Positions 34,303 through 41,954 of a stretch of 64,000 nucleotides of DNA are shown here, in pieces. Position 1 is the stretch's first letter, and each line of letters begins with the position of its first letter. The translations under genes and the position numbers were made by a program. Source of the DNA: Gemmatimonadota bacterium (GTDB lineage: Bacteria; Gemmatimonadota; Gemmatimonadetes; Palauibacterales; Palauibacteraceae); assembly GCA_022826685.1 (NCBI GenBank), contig JAJDUL010000009.1:30834-94833 (forward strand), written 5' to 3'. The notes beneath the pieces are model-generated. The model was given only the letters and a program-made list of their open reading frames with translations. It made no database searches and was not told the DNA's origin.

Positions 34303-34908
34303 TTACATGCCGAGGGAGATGTCGACCTGCGTGTTCTCCCATGAGAAGCGGAGGGCGCCGTCCACCTGCTCGAAGGTCATCATCTCCACCATTTCGGCGG
34401 TGGCCGAGGGCGTCGCCATGAAGCTGCCCACCTCGGTGCTCTGGACGGTTTCGTCGATCGGGATCCCCCAGCGGTCGTATTCCGAGTTCACGTGGAACGT
34501 CCATTCCGTCTCGCCGGGCGTCGCGTACAGCGAGTAGCTCCCCGCCTCGAGCGCGACACCGCCGACCGTGGCGGCGGCCGAGAGGTGGAGCGCGGTGGCT
34601 TCGTTCGCCCCGAGGCGCCAGACCGCCCCGTAGGGAACCAGTTCGCCCATGACGACGCGCTCGCGGGCCGAAGGCGCGCCGTAACAGAGGAGACCCTCAC
34701 CCCCGTCGTACGAGAAGCTCAGCTCCTGGAGCGGGCTCTGCCGGCCGTCCAGGTCGCCCATCACGACGCAGGCCAGCCCCGCGTCCGCCATTTCCATTTC
34801 GTCCATGGCTTCGGCCGTCTCCGCCATCTCCGCCTCGCCGGCCTCGGATCCTCCGCCGCATCCCGCGACGAGAAGAACGGCCAGGTACCACGCGCTGCTT
34901 CGCTTCAT
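34303..34908 (-). CDS. DUF2911 lipoprotein
   Basis: A 201-residue lipoprotein (lipobox LVAGC, C17) with a short Glu/Met-rich linker. The body carries the DUF2911 signature (LVPYGAVWRLGANEATALHLS, AGSYSLYATPGETEWTFHVN). The family is exported and of unknown function, common in Bacteroidota and Gemmatimonadota. GGAGGTG lies eight bases before the ATG, supporting this start and its own translation initiation. It lies 32 bases downstream of the second plug-type protein on the same strand and may end that transcription unit. Confidence 0.88.
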   Translation of the reverse strand: MKRSSAWYLAVLLVAGCGGGSEAGEAEMAETAEAMDEMEMADAGLACVVMGDLDGRQSPLQELSFSYDGGEGLLCYGAPSARERVVMGELVPYGAVWRLGANEATALHLSAAATVGGVALEAGSYSLYATPGETEWTFHVNSEYDRWGIPIDETVQSTEVGSFMATPSATAEMVEMMTFEQVDGALRFSWENTQVDISLGM

Positions 34909-34940
34909 CTTGTCACCTCCAAATGTCCTTTCTCCGGACG

Positions 34941-36023
34941 TCATTTCGTCCAGACCGCGACGAGGCCGCACCGGGAAGGCGGGAACTCCGCCGGGCCCGA
35001 TCCCAGCCCCTTGTATATCTCGATGCCTGCGATCTCGCTCGGCCTCACGGCGTCGTCCAGTGCGATCCCCCTCGTGGGCAGACCGTCGATATAGAAGGTC
35101 AGCGTACAGGCGCCCGCGACCCCCGACGACTGCCTCGTGTTCACCAGCCTGCAGTCGGTACGCCGGAGGTTGCACTGGAGCCGGATTCCCGACTCGTCCG
35201 CGATCATGTGCGAGATCTCCACGGGTCGGCGGCGATCGACGTCTTCCGCGGTGTAGAAGGTGCCCGTACCGGCGAGTTCGCCCCAATGCCTGCGGTCGTA
35301 GAAACCCTGGAGCTCCAGCCGGCGCACCCTCAACACCGTCGCGACGATCGGTTCCATCTCCACCGGATCGGGGACCATGCCGATCTCCACCTCCGTGGTG
35401 AGGCCGGCGGAGACGTCGACCACGTAGGAAAGCGGCGCGTATCCGAGGTGCCGCACCTCCAGCCGCTGGGTGCCCACCGGAACGCCGCTCAGGACGAAAT
35501 CCCCCTGGCGGTTGGTTTCGGTCGACCTGAGGCGCGTCGAAACGGCCACGGCGGCCGAGGCGACGGGATCGTCCGTCATGGCGTCTCGCACCCGGCCCAT
35601 CAGCCGGCCGGTGCTTCGCCGTTCCCGTCGCAGCGTGAGGGTGACGTCGTGGAGCGTCCCGCCGCCGAGGGCCACCACGGCTTCCTCGCTCGAACGGTCT
35701 CGGAACTCGGCCCACAGCGTGGCCTCCGTTGCGTTCCGCGGGGCGCAGACGACGAGGCTTCCGACGGTTTCGACATCCTGACGCACAGGCCTCCACGTGC
35801 GCTCGGGATGGGTCCACCGGACGATCACGGTCGCGTTCCGGGCCCGCGTCATCTCGGCTTCGTTCAGGACGACCACCCGAAGGGCCGTCCGGTCGCCGCA
35901 GTCGGGTTCCTGAGCCGCAAGATCCCCGCCCGCGGCGCCCAATCCGAGCACCGCAACGAGGCTCCAGGCCAATCCTGGCGCTACCGATCCTTCATCCGGC
36001 TTCGAGAATCTCCCACTCGGCAT
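34941..36023 (-). CDS. CarboxypepD-like plus TonB-plug protein, copy 2
   Basis: A 360-residue exported protein: signal peptide (cleavage near DLAAQ), an N-terminal beta domain, a carboxypeptidase-regulatory-like domain (LMGRVRDAMTDDPVASAAVA ... GDFVLSGVPVGTQRLEVRHL), and a C-terminal region resembling the plug of TonB-dependent receptors (FYTAEDVDRRRP, YIDGLPTRG, IAGIEIYKG). No beta-barrel follows; the protein ends after the plug, with VAVWTK. It is paralogous to the gene at 36179. I favour the ATG at 36023 because it gives the same length as that paralogue; a GTG at 36047 is also open. Such plug-only proteins may be surface-associated; their role is not known to me. Confidence 0.8.
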   Translation of the reverse strand: MPSGRFSKPDEGSVAPGLAWSLVAVLGLGAAGGDLAAQEPDCGDRTALRVVVLNEAEMTRARNATVIVRWTHPERTWRPVRQDVETVGSLVVCAPRNATEATLWAEFRDRSSEEAVVALGGGTLHDVTLTLRRERRSTGRLMGRVRDAMTDDPVASAAVAVSTRLRSTETNRQGDFVLSGVPVGTQRLEVRHLGYAPLSYVVDVSAGLTTEVEIGMVPDPVEMEPIVATVLRVRRLELQGFYDRRHWGELAGTGTFYTAEDVDRRRPVEISHMIADESGIRLQCNLRRTDCRLVNTRQSSGVAGACTLTFYIDGLPTRGIALDDAVRPSEIAGIEIYKGLGSGPAEFPPSRCGLVAVWTK

Positions 36024-36178
36024 CCCGAAGACTGGGCCTCCGGGCACCCGGCATCAAGCGAGGAGGAGGAAGGCGCGGCGGACAGGACCGTGTCCAACGC
36101 GACGAGCGACATCGTGAGGGACGTCCAGGGAGGACGCGACGCCGCCCACGACGGGGAACTGGTGAGCTGGCTTCGCGA

Positions 36179-37258
36179 TTACTTCGTCCAGACGGCCACC
36201 ACTCCACACCGGGAGTCCGAACCTGCGAACTCGCCCGGGGCCGACGCCGCGCCCCTGTATATTTCAACCCCTGCGATTTCGACTGGACTCACCATCTCAT
36301 CAACGTTGCTACCAACTGCCATGCCGTCCACATATACGCTCATCGGGCAACCACCGGAGGAGAAGCCCGCCGACAGCCGCGTATTTACGATGTTGCAGCT
36401 GCGAGCGCGAAGACCACATTCGAGTCGAATGCCCGGCCCGTCCGCGATCATGTGTGAGATCAGCGCCGGGCGGCGACGGTCGATGTCGTCGGCGGTGTAG
36501 AAGGTGCCCGTTCCGACGAGTTCGCCCCAGTACTTGCGTTCGTAGAAGCCCTTGACCTCCAGTCGGCGCGACCGGGTCGTCGTCGCCACGATCGGTTCCA
36601 TCTCCACGGGATCCGGCACCAGACCCACCTCGATTTCCGTCGTGATCCCGCGCGACACCCAGACCGGATGGGTAAGGGGGGCATATCCGAGGTGCCGCAC
36701 GGAAAGCTCATACACCCCTACCGGGACACCGCTCAGGACGAACCCGCCCTGGCGGTTGGTCGCTCCCATCTCCGAGCGACCGACGAGCGACACCGCCGCC
36801 GCATTCACGGGTCTCTTCGTCCGGGCGTCACGGACCTGCCCGATCAGCCGTCCCGTGCTCACCGGACCCGAACGGAGTCTGAGTTCCACCTGGCGGAGTG
36901 TACCGGCCTCGATAGTGATCACCGCTTCTTCGCTCGACATGTCCCCGAACTCGGCCCAGACCGTCGCCTGCCGCGCGTCCGGCGGAGCACACAGGGAAAG
37001 GCTCCCATCGGGCCCCGCTTCTTCGCGTACCGGTCTCCTCCCGCGATCCGTGTCGGTCCAGCGAAGAACCACGATCGCCCCAAGCATCGGAACCGCCCCC
37101 GATTCGTCAACGACCACGACCCTCATGACGGCCCGTTCGCCGCAATCCGGCCCTTGGGCCCCGAGTCCCGGTGCACTCGCTGCAAGCGCAAGAAGCGCGC
37201 CGGTCGCCGCGACGAGGGGCCGGACTCGAGCCTGTACTCCACGCTCCGCTGATCTCAT
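36179..37258 (-). CDS. CarboxypepD-like plus TonB-plug protein, copy 1
   Basis: A 359-residue paralogue of the next gene downstream, with the same order of parts: signal peptide (cleavage near GLGAQ), a beta domain beginning PDCGERAVMRVVVV, a CarboxypepD-like domain (LIGQVRDARTKRPVNAAAVS, GGFVLSGVPVGVYELSVRHL), and a plug-like end (FYTADDIDRRRP, VYVDGMAV, IAGVEIYRG, VAVWTK) without a barrel. The ATG at 37258 has GAGG five bases upstream; an upstream TTG at 37294 looks less likely. It lies 145 bases downstream of the propeller B stop, on the same strand as the peptide/propeller cluster. Confidence 0.8.
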   Translation of the reverse strand: MRSAERGVQARVRPLVAATGALLALAASAPGLGAQGPDCGERAVMRVVVVDESGAVPMLGAIVVLRWTDTDRGRRPVREEAGPDGSLSLCAPPDARQATVWAEFGDMSSEEAVITIEAGTLRQVELRLRSGPVSTGRLIGQVRDARTKRPVNAAAVSLVGRSEMGATNRQGGFVLSGVPVGVYELSVRHLGYAPLTHPVWVSRGITTEIEVGLVPDPVEMEPIVATTTRSRRLEVKGFYERKYWGELVGTGTFYTADDIDRRRPALISHMIADGPGIRLECGLRARSCNIVNTRLSAGFSSGGCPMSVYVDGMAVGSNVDEMVSPVEIAGVEIYRGAASAPGEFAGSDSRCGVVAVWTK

Positions 37259-37403
37259 GCCAACCTCGGGAGAGAAAGGTCCGATTGATGGCAAGACGAC
37301 CGAGGCGGCGAGGGCGTCACGGGCGGGAGCGGGGCGTACGACCCCATTCTCAACAGCGAGGCCTTCGCTCGGTCAGCCCGTCAGGTTCGGTCCTTCCTAC
37401 TAG

Positions 37404-38549
37404 CTAGTTTCTGTCGATGCGGTACACGACGAGATATTCCACGTCCAGTTCGTCCAGTTCGCGGCGCACGATTCGTCCGTCCGGCGTGAACATGCCCGGC
37501 CAGGGTGTGTCCGTCGGGAGCGTGCCGTGAAACGCGCCGGCCGAATCGAAGACATCGATCCTATGTCGGTCCTCCTCGCCCGGCGGCGCGGCGTGGCGCC
37601 GGACCCAGATCCAACCGGTCGGATCCACGCGGATCCCGGTAATCACCTGCCGGAAATCTTCGAACCCCCGAGCACGGAGTTCCTCCTCGGGATCGGCTGT
37701 GCAAGCGCGCCCCCCCACGCTCCACGTCGATCCGTCCCCGACCTCTTCGCGCGCCAGCGCCTCGGTCACCGGGACGGGGGGCACAGCGCGCTCCAATACG
37801 TGCGCCAACTCGCCGCGGTTGAACACCTGTACCGAGTAGTCGGGGCCCAGCGTCGCTGCAATCAGATCACCAGCCGCATCCCACCACAGTACGTGCCCGA
37901 ACAGTGGCTCCGCCGCAGGAATAATATAGTTACACACGGGGACCCTGTACGTTCCGGACGCCGCCCTCGTATGGCTGACCAGGCTGATAGTGTCGCCACG
38001 ATCACGAATCAGTACCAAGCGATCCGTCACGTCCGCGCTGCCACTGCGATAGCCAAATATCTCAACGAGGACAATACCGTCGGATGTATCCCGCTGGTCC
38101 TCACTGGCTGCGGATTGGGGAATACGCCTCGTTTCCAAGAAATCTCCCGCAGTTGTGAAGAGCTTGTGCGACAGCGAAGGGCCATCCAGAATACTCAACG
38201 TATCTTTCCGAGGGCCGAGCAGTGTCATTGGGTAGGCGAACTCGCTCTGCCCCTCGCCTCTCGACCCGAACTCGCGGACATAGTCGCCTTCCGCGTCGAA
38301 CGTGACGACCCGATAGTTGCCCTTGTCGAGAACGTAGAACGACCCGTCAGGTCCCACCGTCGTTGATCGGGCTGACACGCGATACAGTGCATCGCGACCG
38401 GACTGTGATCCCAACCGCAGTTCAGGCGCCAGAGTCCACGCCAGCTCCCGATCTTCGTCGGAGTTCTGAGAGATCCCACACCCGGACGCTACCGTGGCCC
38501 CCACCACCGCGAAGGTCAGCGCCCGCAACAGGTTCGTTTCACTGAGCAA
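37404..38549 (-). CDS. Six-bladed beta-propeller lipoprotein B
   Basis: A 381-residue predicted lipoprotein (lipobox VASGC) with propeller repeats typical of the six-bladed beta-propeller family: TTVGPDGSFYVLDKGNYRVV, GDYVREFGSRGEGQSEFAYP, GIRVDPTGWIWVRR, HRIDVFDSAGAFHGTLP. The GxRGEGxxEF element also appears in propeller A. The start is a TTG at 38549, nine bases after the stop of Cys-rich peptide B and preceded by AGG; another TTG at 38528 is possible. Close spacing after the peptide mirrors the peptide A/propeller A pair. Function unknown; ligand binding is inference. Confidence 0.78.
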   Translation of the reverse strand: MLSETNLLRALTFAVVGATVASGCGISQNSDEDRELAWTLAPELRLGSQSGRDALYRVSARSTTVGPDGSFYVLDKGNYRVVTFDAEGDYVREFGSRGEGQSEFAYPMTLLGPRKDTLSILDGPSLSHKLFTTAGDFLETRRIPQSAASEDQRDTSDGIVLVEIFGYRSGSADVTDRLVLIRDRGDTISLVSHTRAASGTYRVPVCNYIIPAAEPLFGHVLWWDAAGDLIAATLGPDYSVQVFNRGELAHVLERAVPPVPVTEALAREEVGDGSTWSVGGRACTADPEEELRARGFEDFRQVITGIRVDPTGWIWVRRHAAPPGEEDRHRIDVFDSAGAFHGTLPTDTPWPGMFTPDGRIVRRELDELDVEYLVVYRIDRN

Positions 38550-38558
38550 GGCGATGAC

Positions 38559-38804
38559 CTATGTGTCCGTGCAGCAGGGGGCCGCCCAGCACCTCCGCAA
38601 GCAGTAGTAGCCGATAACCCGGCAGCCATCAAGGTCGCAATGGATGGCCTTGAGCGCTTGGCGGGAATCCGCAGGCGGCCCGTCATCATCTTCTTGTGCA
38701 TGCCCGAGTTTTCCGAGTTGCGGAGCGCAGAGCGCGCCGATCACCAAGGCCGCCGGCAGTACGCGGAACCAGATCGACTGTCGCAGTCTCGGTTCGTGTG
38801 ACAT
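38559..38804 (-). CDS. Secreted Cys-rich peptide B
   Basis: An 81-residue precursor with a signal peptide (VLPAALVIGALCAPQLG, probable cleavage after GHA at 36). The mature peptide of about 45 residues has six cysteines at 56, 61, 68, 72, 77 and 78. The spacing C61-x6-C68-x3-C72-x4-C77-C78 is identical to that of peptide C, and SRxAL before the first cysteine plus CRV at the second are shared. AAGGTC lies shortly upstream of the ATG. The gene sits between peptide C (46 bases) and propeller B (nine bases). The family is unrecognised; a disulfide-rich signalling, defensive or structural peptide is plausible. Confidence 0.72.
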   Translation of the reverse strand: MSHEPRLRQSIWFRVLPAALVIGALCAPQLGKLGHAQEDDDGPPADSRQALKAIHCDLDGCRVIGYYCLRRCWAAPCCTDT

Positions 38805-38850
38805 CGCTTTGACCTTTCCTTTGGCGTTTGAATCGAATCAGTGTCCGAAG

Positions 38851-39078
38851 CTAGCGTGTAACCAAGCAACAGAATCCTGTCGAGCAGTTTGGCGCGCACA
38901 GCACCTCGACAACCCGGCATCGCTGCGCATCTTCGTCCGCGTCGTACCTGCACAACAGCAGCTCCAACGCGTCACGACTGGCAGGGGCGGGGGATGCACC
39001 GGCAGTGCCGGCCAACCCCGAGATCAACACGAGTCCGAGTACCAGCCAGAGCTTCGAGCGTCGCTGCTTCACAGTCAT
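38851..39078 (-). CDS. Secreted Cys-rich peptide C
   Basis: A 75-residue precursor with a signal peptide (KLWLVLGLVLISGLAGTAGA, cleavage near residue 28). The mature part of about 47 residues has six cysteines at 43, 54, 61, 65, 70 and 71. From C54 on, the framework C-x6-C-x3-C-x4-CC equals that of peptide B; the first loop is longer (x10 against x4). Its ATG overlaps the stop of propeller C (ATGA, 39078-39075), so it is translated with it. Together with peptide B it forms a tandem pair of diverged homologues. Confidence 0.72.
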   Translation of the reverse strand: MTVKQRRSKLWLVLGLVLISGLAGTAGASPAPASRDALELLLCRYDADEDAQRCRVVEVLCAPNCSTGFCCLVTR

Positions 39079-40208
39079 GCTCCTTCGTTTTCTGGTCCGG
39101 TTACGCAGGGTGCGAAAATGCGCACGGCGTAACGTCTATTCTCGCCCGGGGATGATGGTCGTCCGATCGCGAGCAGGGAGTCCGCGTGGGCTCCCAATAC
39201 GAGCGGAGGGTCGTTGACGAATTCCACGAGGGCACCGGATCGGTCATAAACGAGATAACGCAGGTCGTTGCTCCCCGTTGCCGGCGAAAAATATGCGACG
39301 ATGATGTAGTTCGCAGCCGTGAAGAGACCGACGATGGGACTTGACCGGTTCAACACATCCGACTGCCCCTCGGGGCCAAGGCGGTGAAGTAGCGTGTCGG
39401 GGTCCACGTACCCTGGTCCCCCTCCGATGGGGAATGTTCGGGATCCGCCTGAGACCAGGTCGAAAACCTCGACGTTGTTAGTTAGGCGCCAAGCCACCGC
39501 GATGGAGTCACGGCCGCCATGTGTGACATGGAAGAACGGCGCCGTCGCGGCCAAGTATCTTGGCACGCCGCCGACGGATGCCAAGGGTTGAGAACCGAGG
39601 GATCGAGAAATGTTCCCCAGAGAATCCAGCACGTGAACCCCCCTAACTCGTGGGTCCGTGAGCGTGGGGGGAGATCTGCCTCCGACGAGTACGCTTTGGC
39701 CCCACACCTGGACGGAGGTGATAGGTCGTGCCGGAAGATTCGTTTCGGTGATCAGTCCGCCTTCCAGATCGAATTCCATCAACTGCATCCGCCCAGCGTC
39801 CGCGATCACGATCACTGAATCATTGCGAAACGCCGCGCCATCCAGAATAAACACTTGTCCGGGTTGTTCCCCGCGCGTTGCGATGACGCTAAGCAAGCGG
39901 CCGCCGCGATCAAACAGTTTCACGTCGTAATCGTCGCGGTCGCCGATGAGGATGTGGTTGCCCGATGGCGAGATATCGATGACGCTGGGCGTCACCAGCT
40001 TCGCCGTGTCCAGATCCTGCAGATCGACCCGACGGACCTCAAAAAACGTGGTTCCGATTGTCGGTGTCTCTCCGCGACAACGAGCCTTCGTTTCTCCACC
40101 AGGGTCCGTGTGCCCATCCGCGCTACGGGTCGACCCCAACGCCAGAGCCAGGGTTACAAAAGCCACACCCGAGAGAAGCTCACCAATACGGCTCGCGCGC
40201 CGCATCAT
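39075..40208 (-). CDS. Secreted six-bladed beta-propeller protein C
   Basis: A 377-residue exported protein (signal LLSGVAFVTLALALGS) with propeller repeats: VIDISPSGNHILIGDRDDYD, VKLFDRGGRLLSVIATRGEQ, RMQLMEFDLEGGLI, GVHVLDSLGNISRSLG. It belongs to the same broad group as propellers A and B. Its ATG overlaps the TGA of the preceding small lipoprotein gene and its stop overlaps the peptide C start, so three genes are coupled. Composition is less GC-rich than flanking operons (34 of 60 in the line at 39841), hinting at a separate origin. Confidence 0.75.
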   Translation of the reverse strand: MMRRASRIGELLSGVAFVTLALALGSTRSADGHTDPGGETKARCRGETPTIGTTFFEVRRVDLQDLDTAKLVTPSVIDISPSGNHILIGDRDDYDVKLFDRGGRLLSVIATRGEQPGQVFILDGAAFRNDSVIVIADAGRMQLMEFDLEGGLITETNLPARPITSVQVWGQSVLVGGRSPPTLTDPRVRGVHVLDSLGNISRSLGSQPLASVGGVPRYLAATAPFFHVTHGGRDSIAVAWRLTNNVEVFDLVSGGSRTFPIGGGPGYVDPDTLLHRLGPEGQSDVLNRSSPIVGLFTAANYIIVAYFSPATGSNDLRYLVYDRSGALVEFVNDPPLVLGAHADSLLAIGRPSSPGENRRYAVRIFAPCVTGPENEGA

Positions 40209-40729
40209 TCAGCAACCTCACCGAGAAGTCCGGCGACCATCTCCGACACGCGGTTCGGATGCCGCGAGGCATCGGTGCCGGCAACGAGTCGGACGACCAG
40301 CGATTGCATCCCAGCGCTCGCAGCGATGACCAGCATCGCATCGGGGGGCAGCGGGTGGGGGACGACGATAACCGCCGGCTCCATGCGAGCCTTTCGGAGT
40401 TGCGCGCGGAGCACATCCTCATCGAAGTCCGTTATGACCACGTGTCTAAAGTCTGTAGCGCGCGATGCGAAGCGGCGAACGTAATAGAGGTAGTCGGAGC
40501 AAACCGTCGATGCCGACTGCGATATGACCCAATAAACAGTTGTCGGGTCGTCGAGTCGCCGATCGGCTGCGGCGACGATGTCGCGTGCCCGCTTCTCCCA
40601 CATCCCAGCCTCACCCTGTGCGAGCGTCCCCTCGCAGCCGATCAGCGAGACCAGAACAACGGCCATCAACGTAGCCTTCAGGCACTGCATTTTACCGGGT
40701 GCCCAGATGCCGAGATGGGCGGCGATCAT
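40205..40729 (-). CDS. Small lipoprotein, possibly thioredoxin-like
   Basis: A 174-residue predicted lipoprotein (lipobox SLIGC, C32). After a helical stretch it shows an alternating strand-helix pattern (TVYWVISQSASTVCSDYLYY ... FRHVVITDFDEDVLRAQLRK ... AVIVVPHP) that recalls a thioredoxin or redoxin fold with one cysteine (C77) where the active-site CxxC would be. This assignment is weak. The ATG at 40729 has GGGAG about four bases upstream; an internal ATG at 40690 is an alternative. Its stop overlaps propeller C. A thiol-handling helper for the six-cysteine peptides would make sense but is inference. Confidence 0.6.
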   Translation of the reverse strand: MIAAHLGIWAPGKMQCLKATLMAVVLVSLIGCEGTLAQGEAGMWEKRARDIVAAADRRLDDPTTVYWVISQSASTVCSDYLYYVRRFASRATDFRHVVITDFDEDVLRAQLRKARMEPAVIVVPHPLPPDAMLVIAASAGMQSLVVRLVAGTDASRHPNRVSEMVAGLLGEVAE

Positions 40730-40848
40730 CCGTCTCCCTTCGCGATGAGGTCCCGTTGCGCCTGCGGTGCGGCGGCTCGAGAGTTCCGTTGTTTTCCGGG
40801 CACTGACACTCCACCGAATCCGTTGCGGTCCAACGGTTTCCCTGCTTA

Positions 40849-41733
40849 CTAGCCCGCCGTGTCGGCGGCGGACTCGGAATCTCGGGGGTCGTGCCGAGCC
40901 AAACTAGATCGGAATCGACGGACTCTGTCAAAAAATGAACGGTCCGCGGTACCCGGATCCAGCATCGGCTGCCTACTCTGGTTCAACAACGGCTGCGCGA
41001 AATCCGCGATGAACTTCGCGTGCAGCGGCGCCTGGCGCGTGCGCGCGAGTTGCTTGAGTGTGCTACCCGGCCAACGGGTCGACTTGTTGTGGAGGGTTTG
41101 ACGGGTGAAGCCCAAGTGTTTGGCTACCGCGTCCCAGTCCAGACCCGAGAGACGAAGCTCGTGGGCCTTCAGAACCGTGAGGGCGCTGAGGAACCCGCTC
41201 AGGTTTGCCGTCCCGCCGAAACTTTCTCGGAACTCCTCGGACAGGGTCGAGGGAGAGCAGCAGACGGCGGTGGCCAACTCCTTCACGCCACGCACGGGTT
41301 GACGGGTTGCGGCGCGGAAGCTGTACGCCAGTCCGGATCGAAGGGCCGGGGGCAGCTTCGCTTCCTCCGCCTGCGCCGCCAGACGCAGTAGCGGGATTGA
41401 TTGTTTGGCGCGTGCGATCCCGGGCTCGAGTTCGGTCCGGAGGTCGGCGAACCAGATGACGGCGGCCACCCTGATGTCGCTCAGCAGACGAGCAGCCTCG
41501 GGCACGCGATCCGTCACGAGGATGACCGGAACCCACGGCGTGTCACGCTCGATCTTTCGGAGGAGGTCGGTTTTCTCCGTCGGAATCGGCTCGCGGCAGC
41601 CCAGGATCAGACACTCGACATGACTGCCGCCATTCGCGAACCGAACGGGATCGTGCACGACCTGTGCGTCGCTGCCAACGGCTTTCGCGATGAGCGCTGC
41701 GTCGTCCGGCGAGTCCGCCAGGATTTGGATCAT
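40849..41733 (-). CDS. Receiver-like / AraC-type transcriptional regulator
   Basis: A 294-residue protein. Residues 1-105 show an alternating pattern like a response-regulator receiver (MIQILADSPDDAALIAKAVG, CLILGC, VPVILVTD), but the expected phospho-acceptor Asp is missing: the third-strand segment reads LILGC. The C-terminal half has two helix-turn-helix units of the AraC kind (GVKELATAVCCSPSTLSEEF at 149-168, and LDWDAVAKHLGFTRQTLHNK at 198-217). GAGGAG lies six bases before the ATG. It stands 119 bases upstream of the lipoprotein/propeller/peptide genes on the same strand and is the obvious candidate regulator of them. Confidence 0.75.
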   Translation of the reverse strand: MIQILADSPDDAALIAKAVGSDAQVVHDPVRFANGGSHVECLILGCREPIPTEKTDLLRKIERDTPWVPVILVTDRVPEAARLLSDIRVAAVIWFADLRTELEPGIARAKQSIPLLRLAAQAEEAKLPPALRSGLAYSFRAATRQPVRGVKELATAVCCSPSTLSEEFRESFGGTANLSGFLSALTVLKAHELRLSGLDWDAVAKHLGFTRQTLHNKSTRWPGSTLKQLARTRQAPLHAKFIADFAQPLLNQSRQPMLDPGTADRSFFDRVRRFRSSLARHDPRDSESAADTAG

Positions 41734-41954
41734 CCGAATCTCCTCGGGTCACGGCGAGATGTAACTTCCTACCGTTAATACGTCGCCCGAGGGCCAAACT
41801 TCGTTCGCGGCCTTGATGGATTGTTGCGCCGAGAGGGCGGCGGAATCGCCGAAACCCCGCGCGGGTTCTACAGATTCGCGGCCTCGGGGAAAACGCCGAA
41901 CGGCTTGGGGCCATCGGCGCTGAGGGTAATGAGGATGTGACGCGGCGGAGCAGA

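Noticed and set aside
36099..36119. A 21-base exact match between the gap separating the two plug genes and the NhaC gene (42226-42246)
   Set aside because: No similarity extends on either side, and the words are common GC-rich ones. Chance is likely, though a tiny relict cannot be excluded.
41734..41954. Possible small gene or RNA between the regulator and NhaC
   Set aside because: No frame with a start, ribosome binding site and plausible composition, and no strong hairpin; probably the regulator promoter and the NhaC 3' flank.
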